Assembly (NCBI RefSeq): GCF_019145205.1
Contig: NZ_JAHSTT010000017.1
Coordinates: forward strand, 48,342-112,341
Direction of reading: 5' to 3'
Origin: Pseudomonas khavaziana
Lineage (GTDB): Bacteria > Pseudomonadota > Gammaproteobacteria > Pseudomonadales > Pseudomonadaceae
DNA length: 64,000 nucleotides
Part shown: piece after piece, positions 1 through 7,386 of the stretch
How positions within the stretch are numbered: position 1 is the first letter of the stretch
How the letters are laid out: each line of letters starts with the position of its first letter
The notes under the pieces: model-generated
Told to the model about the DNA's origin: nothing
Seen by the model: the letters and a program-made list of their open reading frames with translations, nothing else
Database searches by the model: none
Made by a program: the position numbers and the translations under genes

Positions 1-1
1 T

Positions 2-151
2 ACGTTGGCGCCGCCCCTCAAGTGCCTGGCGGGTATTGGTATCCTGTTGCTGTATTTTGCGTTGTTACAGGACCTGATCGTCGGGCGCATGGGCTCGCTC
101 ACCGACCTCAAGCACTCCCTGGGAGTAATGTTCAAGGTCTCGGTACCATGA
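2..151 (+). CDS. hrcT: HrcT/SctT type III export apparatus protein, 3' end only
   Basis: The last 49 codons of a membrane protein enter from the left edge, reading in the frame that starts at base 2 and ending at TGA 149-151. The visible part has a hydrophobic stretch (roughly AGIGILLLYFALL) followed by a short polar tail, as at the C terminus of the SctT/HrcT/RscT family, an inner-membrane part of the export gate. The stop codon overlaps the hrcU start in an ATGA arrangement, the usual sctT-sctU junction. Only the tail is visible, so the identification leans on hrcU following directly. Confidence 0.8.
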   Translation, partial: TLAPPLKCLAGIGILLLYFALLQDLIVGRMGSLTDLKHSLGVMFKVSVP

Positions 152-1245
152 GTGATTCAGGGGAAAAAAAGCACCCCGCGTCAGCCAAGAAACTGCGTGA
201 TCAGCGTAAGAAAGGGCAGGTCGCCCAAAGTCAGGATGTGGGTAAGCTGCTGGTGCTGACGGCCATCACTGAGATCGCCTTGTTCACCGCCGAGACCAGC
301 CTGCAACGTTTTCAGCAGTTGATGTTGCTGCCGATTTCACGCTCGACCCTGCCTTTCCCGCAGGCGCTGGAAGAAGTGATGGTTGAAGGCGTGATGATGT
401 TTTTTTCATTCGCGCTGCTGATGGCCGGGGTGGCGATTATTACGAAGCTGGTCAGCAGTTGGATGCAGTTTGGGATCCTGTTCGCCCCGGACACCCTGAA
501 GCTCGATTTCAACCGTCTCAATCCGCTCAATCAACTCAAGCAAATGTTCTCTGTACAGTCACTGATGAACCTGTTGATGAGTGTGATCAAGGCGACGCTC
601 CTGGGCCTGATCCTGTACGTGGTGATCTGGCCTTCACTGGGAGTATTGATCAACCTGGCCACCAGCGACCTGCAAAGCTATATCCTGGCGTTGATCGCTT
701 TATTCCGCCATTTGCTGCATGCCTGCCTGGGGTTATTGCTGGTGCTGGCACTTATTGACCTGACCATGCAGAAGTACTTCTTTGCCAAGCGCATGCGCAT
801 GACTCAAGTGGAAGTCGTCAAAGAGTACAAGGATATGGAAGGCGACCCGCATGTGAAGGGACAACGCCGCGCCTTGGCACAGCAATTGGCCCAGGAGGAG
901 CCGAAGGTCAAGCTGCCCAAGCTGGAGGAGTCCGACATGCTGGTGGTCAACCCGACGCACTTTGCCGTGGCTTTGTATTACCGTGCCGGCGAAACGCCGT
1001 TGCCTTTGTTGGTGGAGAAAGGGACCGATGATAACGCCCGTGCGTTGATCGCCCGGGCCAAGAGGGCGGATGTTCCCGTGATCCAGTGCGTCTGGCTGGC
1101 GCGTACGCTGTATACGAAGAAGCTGGGGGCGAATATTCCTCGCGAAACCTTGCAAGCCGTGGCGTTGATCTACCGTACCTTGCGCGAGCTTGATGATGAA
1201 GCCAAGCGTGAGACCCTGGAGTTGCCAGAGCTTGATCTACGTTGA
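148..1245 (+). CDS. hrcU: HrcU/SctU type III export apparatus switch protein
   Basis: A 365-residue protein of the FlhB/YscU/HrcU family, the inner-membrane autoprotease that switches substrate specificity of the type III export gate. The ATG at 148 is chosen because it overlaps the hrcT stop; an open frame continues upstream but has no other support. The N-terminal half holds about four hydrophobic segments and the C-terminal half is a soluble cytoplasmic domain. The self-cleavage motif NPTH is intact at residues 268-271. The stop codon (1243-1245) directly abuts the stop of the convergent hrpV with no base between. In P. fluorescens nomenclature this would be rscU. Confidence 0.95.
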   Translation: MSDSGEKKHPASAKKLRDQRKKGQVAQSQDVGKLLVLTAITEIALFTAETSLQRFQQLMLLPISRSTLPFPQALEEVMVEGVMMFFSFALLMAGVAIITKLVSSWMQFGILFAPDTLKLDFNRLNPLNQLKQMFSVQSLMNLLMSVIKATLLGLILYVVIWPSLGVLINLATSDLQSYILALIALFRHLLHACLGLLLVLALIDLTMQKYFFAKRMRMTQVEVVKEYKDMEGDPHVKGQRRALAQQLAQEEPKVKLPKLEESDMLVVNPTHFAVALYYRAGETPLPLLVEKGTDDNARALIARAKRADVPVIQCVWLARTLYTKKLGANIPRETLQAVALIYRTLRELDDEAKRETLELPELDLR

Positions 1246-1611
1246 CTAGCGCGGGGTGCGTGCATCCAGGGTTACAAGGCTGGCCAGCGACAACATTCGG
1301 CTGAGGATCCTGTCGAACAGGGTGCGCTGCGGGGGCAGCGCATGCCAGATCACCAGGGCGTCCTGCGCGTCGATGTAGATGAAGCAACCATCGAATGTCA
1401 CGGCTTGCTCGAAACGACGCTCCAGCACCTGCTGTAATTGTAACGGTCGCAATGTTTCGCGTGTCACGTGCAGGGCCAGTCCTTGGCAGGCTCCGGCCTG
1501 CATGCCACTGACTGTCACGCCTGGAGCGAGTGTCAGGTGAGCGGCAGAGCCGCCCACCAGGCTGTCGAGGAAGACCTGGCGCTGATCGTCCGGCATTCCT
1601 TGAGCGCTCAT
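1246..1611 (-). CDS. hrpV: HrpV, negative regulator of the type III system
   Basis: A 121-residue soluble protein in the position of HrpV, last gene of the hrpF-hrpG-hrcC-hrpT-hrpV operon of Hrp1-type systems. In P. syringae HrpV binds the enhancer-binding protein HrpS and blocks it, while HrpG relieves that block. The start (MSAQGMPDD) is the ATG at 1609-1611, which overlaps the hrpT stop as ATGA; a longer open frame exists upstream but would lie inside hrpT. No signal peptide or membrane segment is visible. The family is poorly conserved, so the call rests mainly on gene order and size. Confidence 0.8.
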   Translation of the reverse strand: MSAQGMPDDQRQVFLDSLVGGSAAHLTLAPGVTVSGMQAGACQGLALHVTRETLRPLQLQQVLERRFEQAVTFDGCFIYIDAQDALVIWHALPPQRTLFDRILSRMLSLASLVTLDARTPR

Positions 1612-1811
1612 CGTTCCAGTGACACTGTCTGATAGTCCGCCCGTTCCCCCGCGGGGCCGGGTTCGACGCGCATTTGCGGCGGCCACCAGATCACCAGCTT
1701 ATCCTCGGTCGATTGGGGGCGTGAGCAGGAGTCGCCCTTGCAGGTGGGCGTACAGCCGACGACGAGCAGTGCCGCGCCGATCAGTGAGGCGTATAGCAAG
1801 CGGTGTTTCAT
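1608..1811 (-). CDS. hrpT: HrpT, small type III outer-membrane lipoprotein
   Basis: A 67-residue precursor with a clear lipoprotein signal: MKHRLL, a hydrophobic core and the lipobox LVVGC with the acylated cysteine at residue 20. The mature part is about 48 residues and Cys-rich near its start. HrpT lies between hrcC and hrpV in Hrp1 clusters and is thought to act as a pilotin-like helper for the HrcC secretin. The start overlaps the hrcC stop (ATGA) and the stop overlaps the hrpV start, so the three genes are probably translationally coupled. Confidence 0.85.
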   Translation of the reverse strand: MKHRLLYASLIGAALLVVGCTPTCKGDSCSRPQSTEDKLVIWWPPQMRVEPGPAGERADYQTVSLER

Positions 1812-3946
1812 GGCTTAGCCTTCTGGGTTGGAGTGATCAGAGAGGGGCGGGGCACGCTGAGGTGTTCATCCTTCACCACCGGGCGCATGGCGATGAACAC
1901 TTCTGCTTCTTCGCCTGGCTTGAGCCAGGCCCGTGGCCAGACACTGACGGCCAGGGTTTGTGCATTACTGCATTCCTTTTCGTCGATGCGCACATTGCGA
2001 TTGAACTGGTTGCGCAGCACGACCACTGCCACGTTGTACTGCGAGCCGGTATACCACTGGCTGCGTTCGGTGTTCAGCGCCAGCAAGTTGCGAGTGCTGC
2101 ATAGGGTGTTCAGCCCCAGGGGCATCGGCGCTGCCTTGAAGGCCTTGGGCACCTCACCGCTGACCAAGTGCGCCAGGGTGCTGATAATGTCACTGCGCTT
2201 GATCACCGGCTGGTGAGGGTCATAGCGCCTGACCAGTGGCGCGAGAGCGGCCTGCAATTCGACCTGGTCGGCTTGCGGCAGGTAGCGTGACGGGTCGGCC
2301 TGGTCGCCAATGACGCGGGGCGTGAGGATGAACAAGCGTTCACGTCGATTGTTCTGTCGTTCAGTCGAGGAAAACAGTGCCTTGCCTAATAGCGGGATAT
2401 CACCCAGCAGCGGTACCTTGCTGAGTCTGTCCGTGCTTTCGGTGACATGGAAACCGCCGACTACCAGTGAGCGTTTTTCCGCCATGATGGCCTGGGTGCT
2501 GACCTTGCCTCGGCGCACATCGAAGCTGTCGGGGGTGGGGTTGGCTTCTTCGAAGTTACCGTCCTCGATATCTACCAGCAGCTGGATTTGGTGGCCTCCA
2601 CGGCTAGTAATCACGCGTGGCACTACCTGGAAGCTGGTCCCTACGGTAATCGGTAGAATCGTTGCGTTTTCCCTGCCGCGAGACAGGTATTGGGTTCGGT
2701 TGAAATCGATCACTGCTGGCTGGTTTTCCAGCGTCAGCACTGACGGATTGGACACCATGGTTGCCAGGCCCTTGGCCTCCAGTGCGCGTATGTCAGCCTC
2801 GAAGCGGTCACGGTTTCTAATGGTCAACTGAGTGTTGCCGGGAGCCACATCGGCTCCGCCACTGAAGCGACTGTTCTGAAAGCCCCACTTCACCCCGAAT
2901 TCGCGTAGTTGCGTGCGCTCGATATCGAGGATGATCGCATCGATTTCGACCAGTTTACGCGCCACATCGAGTTGGGTAATTAGCTCTCGGTACATCGCCT
3001 GCCGTTCCGGCACGTCATAAATCAGGATGGCGTTATTGCGTAAGTCGGCTTCGACGCGGATACGGGCTGGGCTGACGGGGGCCCGCGGGGTGATTGAGAT
3101 GCCTGCATCGGGCGAGCCGTTCACCCCGTTTGTCGCGGACGACCCGAGCATTTGCCCCAACAACGGGTTGTTCAGGCGTGGAGCCAGCGGGGTAACGAAA
3201 GGGGGCTGGGTGGTGGAACGTTGTGCCTGCGCCGAAGATGTCGAGGGTGAGCGCGGCTCCAGCAACCCGCGGAGCATGGTGGCTACACCAGGGATGATGA
3301 TTTTTTCGTTACGGTATTCCATCTGGCGATCCGCCGCGCTGGCGAATTTGAGCGGATAGCTCAACACGCTCTGTTTTTCATCCGCGGAACGGCGCTGGCT
3401 GCTGAATCGCTTGATCTGTTCGATATAAACCTTGGGGCCGGAGACCAGCACGACACCGTCCTCCGGCAACTCGCCCCAGCCGAACCGACTGTCGAGCAGG
3501 CCTATGTCGGTGAGCGCCTGCTTGAGATCGGAAATGGTCTCGGACGAGACCTCCAGGCGCGCGGACTCTTGCTGGTCGAGGGTGCTGACATAGAGTGTGT
3601 TGTTGTACATGTACCATTGGAAACGGTGCTCGACCCCAAGCCGGTCGAGCAATGACTGCGGCGTATTGGCGCGTATCTTGCCATTGACGTTACCTTCGAG
3701 CAGACCCTCAACTTGAAGTTGCGTGCCAAATGTCTGGGCAAAATCCTCCAGCACTTCGCGTACGGGCTTATGCTGTGCTTCATAAGCGTAGGCAGTGTTT
3801 TTCCATTCGGGCGGAATGGCGGCCAATGTGTTGTCCAACGGCAGCAGCCATCCGGGTAGCATGATGAGCCAGCCCCAGGCGGCGCGACGTGTGGTAGTAG
3901 ATAGGTGAGGGCGCAAGCATTTGTGCTTGTCGATTTTATCAGGCAT
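1808..3946 (-). CDS. hrcC: HrcC/SctC outer-membrane secretin
   Basis: A 712-residue secretin that forms the outer-membrane ring of the type III injectisome. The start MPDKIDKHKC (ATG 3944-3946) is preferred over an upstream in-frame start because a hydrophobic signal segment (WLIMLPGWLLPL) follows at about residues 26-37. Ring-building N domains follow; the second half carries secretin-family sequence such as the VPLLGDIPLLGKALF segment. A tail of about 150 residues continues past the secretin core. It overlaps hrpT by four bases and follows hrpG by 14 bases, within the operon driven by the hrp box at 4597-4625. Confidence 0.95.
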   Translation of the reverse strand: MPDKIDKHKCLRPHLSTTTRRAAWGWLIMLPGWLLPLDNTLAAIPPEWKNTAYAYEAQHKPVREVLEDFAQTFGTQLQVEGLLEGNVNGKIRANTPQSLLDRLGVEHRFQWYMYNNTLYVSTLDQQESARLEVSSETISDLKQALTDIGLLDSRFGWGELPEDGVVLVSGPKVYIEQIKRFSSQRRSADEKQSVLSYPLKFASAADRQMEYRNEKIIIPGVATMLRGLLEPRSPSTSSAQAQRSTTQPPFVTPLAPRLNNPLLGQMLGSSATNGVNGSPDAGISITPRAPVSPARIRVEADLRNNAILIYDVPERQAMYRELITQLDVARKLVEIDAIILDIERTQLREFGVKWGFQNSRFSGGADVAPGNTQLTIRNRDRFEADIRALEAKGLATMVSNPSVLTLENQPAVIDFNRTQYLSRGRENATILPITVGTSFQVVPRVITSRGGHQIQLLVDIEDGNFEEANPTPDSFDVRRGKVSTQAIMAEKRSLVVGGFHVTESTDRLSKVPLLGDIPLLGKALFSSTERQNNRRERLFILTPRVIGDQADPSRYLPQADQVELQAALAPLVRRYDPHQPVIKRSDIISTLAHLVSGEVPKAFKAAPMPLGLNTLCSTRNLLALNTERSQWYTGSQYNVAVVVLRNQFNRNVRIDEKECSNAQTLAVSVWPRAWLKPGEEAEVFIAMRPVVKDEHLSVPRPSLITPTQKAKP

Positions 3947-3960
3947 GGGAAGGTCTCTTG

Positions 3961-4365
3961 TTAGTGCGGTATCGAGCGCAGTGACGTGGGAACGAATGCG
4001 CGTGCAGGCCGGGCCTGGCGCGCAACGATGGCGCGCCAAGTGTCGCGTTGGTTAAGAAGGGATTCGAGGCACTTCACGGGCTGTTCGCCGTGGCCCATCT
4101 CCACACATTGAACAAGCCAAAGAGCACCGGTGAAGGGTGACTGCGCCAGAGCACCGTGAAAATAGCTCAGGCTGGGGCCCCCCAGGCGCATCCAAGTCCG
4201 TAGCGAGGCGTTGTCCGCGCCCGCCTTTGTCAACTGGACCTCTATCAGCAGTTTGTTCGAGACACGCCGAAAGTTGATTTCGTCGTCATTCTCGAACAAT
4301 GTGAGCTGCTCTTCTTGGCCGTTCAACCAGCCGCCAATGAGTGCGTGCAACTTACTGCACACCAT
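3961..4365 (-). CDS. hrpG: HrpG, chaperone-like regulator acting with HrpV
   Basis: A 134-residue soluble protein between hrpF and hrcC, the place of hrpG in Hrp1-type clusters. In P. syringae HrpG binds HrpV and so releases the activator HrpS; it is described as resembling type III chaperones. The sequence has no signal peptide or membrane segment. The start ATG (4363-4365) lies 14 bases inside the end of hrpF, so translation is probably coupled. Sequence identity in this family is low; position and length carry the call. Confidence 0.8.
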   Translation of the reverse strand: MVCSKLHALIGGWLNGQEEQLTLFENDDEINFRRVSNKLLIEVQLTKAGADNASLRTWMRLGGPSLSYFHGALAQSPFTGALWLVQCVEMGHGEQPVKCLESLLNQRDTWRAIVARQARPARAFVPTSLRSIPH

Positions 4366-4570
4366 CCAGAGCTGTCTTGAGCAGCGTATGCCTGGAGCGA
4401 ACTTGTTCGTTGAAAGCGATGATGGAGAGTTTCTGTTGTTTCACGAGATCGCTGAAATATTCGATGTCGCCATCGAACGCTTCCGTGTCTTTATAGGCAG
4501 TATTCACACGCTTGGTATCAGATTGAACCTGTTTCAACAGGTGAGCGTTCAGGTTTCCGTAGAAGTCCAT
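4352..4570 (-). CDS. hrpF: HrpF, small type III secretion protein
   Basis: A 72-residue protein, close to the length of P. syringae HrpF, first gene of the hrpF-hrpG-hrcC-hrpT-hrpV operon. The frame is open to 4627, but the start is placed at ATG 4568-4570 (MDFYGNL) because a GGAG ribosome-binding site lies nine bases upstream and because the hrp box at 4597-4625 overlaps the longer version. The protein is polar and largely helical with no signal peptide. HrpF is needed for type III function in P. syringae and is suggested to be a co-chaperone or needle-associated protein. Confidence 0.85.
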   Translation of the reverse strand: MDFYGNLNAHLLKQVQSDTKRVNTAYKDTEAFDGDIEYFSDLVKQQKLSIIAFNEQVRSRHTLLKTALDGVQ

Positions 4571-4596
4571 GAGTTTTACTCCAGATGTGTCTGAAC

Positions 4597-4625
4597 TGTG
4601 TGGCGGGTTGTTTGCTACCAGTTCC
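4597..4625 (-). promoter_or_regulatory. hrp box (HrpL-dependent promoter) upstream of hrpF
   Basis: On the minus strand the sequence reads GGAACT-N16-CCACACA, against the HrpL consensus GGAACC-N15/16-CCACNNA, with one mismatch in the upstream element. It lies 27 bases before the hrpF ATG, giving a short leader with a GGAG ribosome-binding site. P. syringae also has a HrpL promoter before hrpF. Confidence 0.8.
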
Positions 4626-4684
4626 ATCGGCGGACATGTTTTTTAAAGATATCGCTGCCTTCACTGCCGTTTCGTTGATGTTTC

Positions 4685-5257
4685 CTACGCGCTCGCCAAC
4701 AAAATTTCGCGCATCGATGCCCAGTCGATGCGAAAGTCGCCTTCGTCTGTTTCCAACAGCAATGTTTGAGGTTTGACCTGTTCATCAGGGCGAAGCCTCC
4801 AAAGCGTAACGTTCAGCTTGGCCAGGGCTTGGGCGATGTGATCGTGCTCAAGGGGGTGGCAAACCAGCGTTGCCTTGATCGGGGGGATTTGCGTCGCTAC
4901 CAGCTGTTTGATCAATGCCGAAAGGCGTTGGGGCTGAGGCACTTCCTCCAACAGGCAGTGGAAGGCTTGGTTGGCGATGGACGTGGCGTAGTGCTCGAGG
5001 TTGTCGCACATCTCCTGGCGCTGGCGCTCCCAGGCGCTGAGTTGCGCGTTGGCACGTGACCAGAAGTCGAGACTGGCCTGTTCAAGCAGTTCTTCGCGAT
5101 GTTCGGCCGCCTGGCGCAAGAGTTCTTCGGCTTGGGCCTGGGCGCTACCCAGTATCTGCCCGTGCCGTGAGCAATCGGCAAGCATCTGCCGGGTGATCAA
5201 AACCTTTGGCTGCCCGGGGGCACCGTTGTGCAGCTCAATTTTGCGTAGGGTCAGCAT
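4685..5257 (-). CDS. hrpE: HrpE/SctL, stator subunit of the type III ATPase complex
   Basis: A 190-residue protein of the HrpE/YscL/FliH family, which anchors and restrains the HrcN ATPase under the export gate. The N-terminal third is a Gln/Glu/Ala-rich helical stretch typical of these V-type E-subunit-like stalks, followed by a compact C-terminal domain. Two starts are possible: GTG at 5263 or ATG at 5257 (MLTLRKIEL). The ATG is used because an AGAG sequence sits at better spacing. It follows hrpD and ends about 60 bases before the hrp box of the hrpF operon. Confidence 0.85.
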   Translation of the reverse strand: MLTLRKIELHNGAPGQPKVLITRQMLADCSRHGQILGSAQAQAEELLRQAAEHREELLEQASLDFWSRANAQLSAWERQRQEMCDNLEHYATSIANQAFHCLLEEVPQPQRLSALIKQLVATQIPPIKATLVCHPLEHDHIAQALAKLNVTLWRLRPDEQVKPQTLLLETDEGDFRIDWASMREILLASA

Positions 5258-5281
5258 GGACACGGCTCTGATTTGTTGCGG

Positions 5282-5824
5282 TTAATGATGCGTGACTTCG
5301 CTATTCGTCGCGGCAATACGCCAGGCAATCGCTTGCCAAAGCGTATTGAGCCGGCCATGGGCGTCGTCAAGTGACAGGTATGTCCTTTCAATTGACTGCA
5401 CACGATCGGGGGCCAGGCGCAACCGAAGACGCTGCCATACAGCTGGTTTGACCCAGGCCCGCAGCAGTTGCAGTGGATCATCGTCCGGTTGCAGCAAGGC
5501 CTCGGGGTGCAGCGCCTTGGCAAGGCGCTCGCACCACTTGCGGTGTTCGTCGCACAGGGGGCTGTGGAGGTTGGGATGGCACGTTAAGTCCAGTAGCGCG
5601 ACCGCCAGATCAATCTGCTCCGGTGATGCCAGTGCCAATCCAAGCACCGTTGCACAGGGGGCAGGAGGCAGGCACGGCTCTATGCCCAAGGCGGCACATG
5701 CCAGCCCGGGCCGGCTGCGACACAAGGGCAGCACTGCGTCATAGACGTGGGCGCTGGTTGCGTCCGGGTGCGAAGACTGCCAGGGGTTGGCCCACCATTG
5801 TGCCCAAGCCAGGTGATCACTCAT
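5282..5824 (-). CDS. hrpD: HrpD, type III sorting-platform protein (SctK-like)
   Basis: A 180-residue soluble protein between hrcJ and hrpE, matching the place and size of HrpD. HrpD is regarded as the Hrp1 counterpart of SctK, a cytoplasmic sorting-platform protein. The sequence is rich in Leu, Trp and Ala, contains several Cys, and shows no signal peptide. The start (MSDHLAWAQWW) overlaps the end of hrcJ by eight bases. Sequence conservation is low, so the call depends on order and length. Confidence 0.8.
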   Translation of the reverse strand: MSDHLAWAQWWANPWQSSHPDATSAHVYDAVLPLCRSRPGLACAALGIEPCLPPAPCATVLGLALASPEQIDLAVALLDLTCHPNLHSPLCDEHRKWCERLAKALHPEALLQPDDDPLQLLRAWVKPAVWQRLRLRLAPDRVQSIERTYLSLDDAHGRLNTLWQAIAWRIAATNSEVTHH

Positions 5825-6602
5825 TCGACAGTTGAGCCGGGGCTACAGCTGGCCTTGACCGTTGGACTCTGATACGCCAAAACAGCACAGCGACCAGCGT
5901 CAGTATCGCGCCGGCAATCAATAGGCCGACACTGGTGCGCCAAAAACCGACGTCCTCCTCAGGGATCAGGAAAGGGCCGAAATAGATCAATCGTTGTTGT
6001 TCCTGATAGACCGAAGCCGGCACGAAAACGACCGTGAGCTTTTGCGCGTTATCCAATGCAGTGCTCATGCCGGGAATGCTGCTGGCTACCATCCTGCGTA
6101 CACGGGCCCTGATACTGTCGGGCTCCAATCGCGGGTCATGCTTGATGAACACCGAGGCGGAAGCAGGTTGGACGGGCTCACCGGGAGCCACGCGTTCGGG
6201 CAGCACGACGTGCACGCGAGCGACGATGACGCCATCGATGTTTGACAGGGTCGCCTCCAGCTCCTGGGACAGGGCGTAGATGTACCTGGCACGTTCTTCC
6301 AGCGGCGTGGAGATGACGCCTTCCTTGCGGAAAGTATCTCCCATTGTGGCGCGGGCGACCTTGGGCAGCCCTACGGCTTCAAGCGTGCGAACGGCGCGGC
6401 TGATGTCGGCTACATTGACCCGGATCACCACACCGTCCTTGGCAGGCACTTTTTGTGCGCGTATGTGTTTGTCAGCCAGTTCCGCGATGACTTCATTGGC
6501 GTCTTGTTCGGACAGTTGGCGATGCAGTTCGACACTTTCACTGCAGCCGCCCAGTATCAGCGACAGCGAGAGAACGAGTCCGATCGAGAGAAAACGAATC
6601 AT
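5817..6602 (-). CDS. hrcJ: HrcJ/SctJ inner-membrane ring lipoprotein
   Basis: A 261-residue member of the YscJ/HrcJ family, which builds the inner-membrane ring of the injectisome. It starts with a lipoprotein signal ending in LGGC (acylated Cys 20). Two periplasmic ring-building domains follow, including the family segment around ERARYIYALSQELEATL and the ARVHVVLPER strand. A C-terminal membrane segment lies near residues 224-245 (VGLLIAGAILTLVAVLFW). It begins six bases after hrpB ends and overlaps hrpD, in the operon led by the hrp box at 7298-7325. Confidence 0.95.
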   Translation of the reverse strand: MIRFLSIGLVLSLSLILGGCSESVELHRQLSEQDANEVIAELADKHIRAQKVPAKDGVVIRVNVADISRAVRTLEAVGLPKVARATMGDTFRKEGVISTPLEERARYIYALSQELEATLSNIDGVIVARVHVVLPERVAPGEPVQPASASVFIKHDPRLEPDSIRARVRRMVASSIPGMSTALDNAQKLTVVFVPASVYQEQQRLIYFGPFLIPEEDVGFWRTSVGLLIAGAILTLVAVLFWRIRVQRSRPAVAPAQLSNE

Positions 6603-6608
6603 TTTTTC

Positions 6609-6968
6609 CTACTGCAGGTTGCTGACTTTTTCGAGGCATTGCGCGCCCTTGCCGACGCACTTCACCAGGGTTTGGGTCAGCAGGACGGAGTCTGAAAGAT
6701 GGGAGGCATAATTGAGTCGATTTTTTTCCTTGAACTCATTGTTGAAGTCCTTGAGGCCTTTGCTCATGCCACTTTTCGCCTTGTCCAGATGCTGCAAAGC
6801 GTCGGTCAGGGCATTCGATGTCGGCGCGGCGCTAACCCGTTGCATCGAGGGTTCCAATTGCGAGCTGAAAAAGCTCACGTCTTCGCCTTGGGGCGTAGGC
6901 GGGGTAGGGGACCTACGGGTTGTCAGGCCGCTTTGATATTCGCGTAATACGTCGACTTCTATTTTCAT
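6609..6968 (-). CDS. hrpB: HrpB, inner-rod protein (SctI-like)
   Basis: A 119-residue protein directly upstream of hrcJ, where hrpB sits in Hrp1 clusters. HrpB is the presumed inner rod (SctI) joining the secretin-ring base to the pilus. The sequence is polar, with helical stretches and no signal peptide, as expected for a substrate exported by the type III route. A GAGG ribosome-binding site lies six bases before the ATG at 6966-6968. It is separated from the upstream pilin-position gene by a strong hairpin (6987-7012). Confidence 0.8.
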   Translation of the reverse strand: MKIEVDVLREYQSGLTTRRSPTPPTPQGEDVSFFSSQLEPSMQRVSAAPTSNALTDALQHLDKAKSGMSKGLKDFNNEFKEKNRLNYASHLSDSVLLTQTLVKCVGKGAQCLEKVSNLQ

Positions 6969-6986
6969 ATAGACCTCTTGGGGAAA

Positions 6987-7012
6987 ACCGCCCTTTTAAT
7001 GAAAAGGGCGGT
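6987..7012 (-). terminator. 11-bp perfect hairpin between the pilin-position gene and hrpB
   Basis: The two arms (6987-6997 and 7002-7012) pair perfectly over eleven bases, ACCGCCCTTTT with AAAAGGGCGGT, around a four-base loop. On the minus strand it is followed by GGTTTTCC, a weak U tract. It lies nine bases after the stop of the 59-codon gene. This is what an attenuator or mRNA 3'-end stabiliser would look like, giving more transcript of the first gene than of hrpB-hrpE. Confidence 0.75.
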
Positions 7013-7020
7013 CAAGCGTT

Positions 7021-7200
7021 TTAACGTATTGCGTCGATGTTTTTTTTCTGCTCGGTGATCTTGAAAGCCTCGATGCTATCCTTCAAAGATTCGCGGGCCG
7101 CTGCTTTCCTTTCTTTTTTAAGGTCTTCGTTTTCTCCTCCGCCGAAGCTTTCCATAGGGGGTTGGTAGGTACTTGCACTGACGCCAGAAACATTGCCCAT
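7021..7200 (-). CDS. Small gene in the Hrp pilin (hrpA) position
   Basis: A 59-residue protein beginning MGNVSGVSASTYQPP and ending EQKKNIDAIR. A GGAG ribosome-binding site lies seven bases before the ATG (7198-7200), and a perfect hrp box lies 98 bases upstream. It is the first gene after that promoter and is followed by a strong hairpin, as expected for an abundant pilin. After about 25 flexible residues rich in Gly, Ser and Pro, the C-terminal half is a charged Lys/Glu/Ala helix, as in type III needle and pilus subunits, and there is no signal peptide. P. syringae HrpA is about 110 residues, so this is much shorter. Function is inferred from position and regulation only. Confidence 0.6.
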   Translation of the reverse strand: MGNVSGVSASTYQPPMESFGGGENEDLKKERKAAARESLKDSIEAFKITEQKKNIDAIR

Positions 7201-7297
7201 AGTGAAACTCCACTAGTTAAGGAATGAAAGGTGAGCGTGTTTTTCTAGTTGCAATATTGGTACTTCCAATAGGCACTAAATATATCAGGCTCGTACT

Positions 7298-7325
7298 TAT
7301 GTGGTTCAGGCTCGAAAATGGTTCC
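7298..7325 (-). promoter_or_regulatory. hrp box (HrpL-dependent promoter) of the pilin-position/hrpB operon
   Basis: The minus strand reads GGAACC-N15-CCACATA, an exact match to the HrpL ECF-sigma consensus GGAACC-N15/16-CCACNNA. It lies 98 bases upstream of the 59-codon gene and just downstream of the activator gene. The intervening leader (about 90 bases) is AT-rich. hrpL itself is not in the window. Confidence 0.9.
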
Positions 7326-7386
7326 GGTGTTTACTTGGAGGATGTATCTGGAGGTTTCTTCGGTGAATATCGGCTGGACAGTTCGG

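Noticed and set aside
459..758. Second plus-strand frame inside hrcU
   Set aside because: Out-of-frame overlap with a complete family protein; no independent evidence.
4571..4627. Longer N terminus for HrpF starting at 4627
   Set aside because: It would overlap the hrp box, while the internal ATG at 4570 has a GGAG site at correct spacing and gives the family length.
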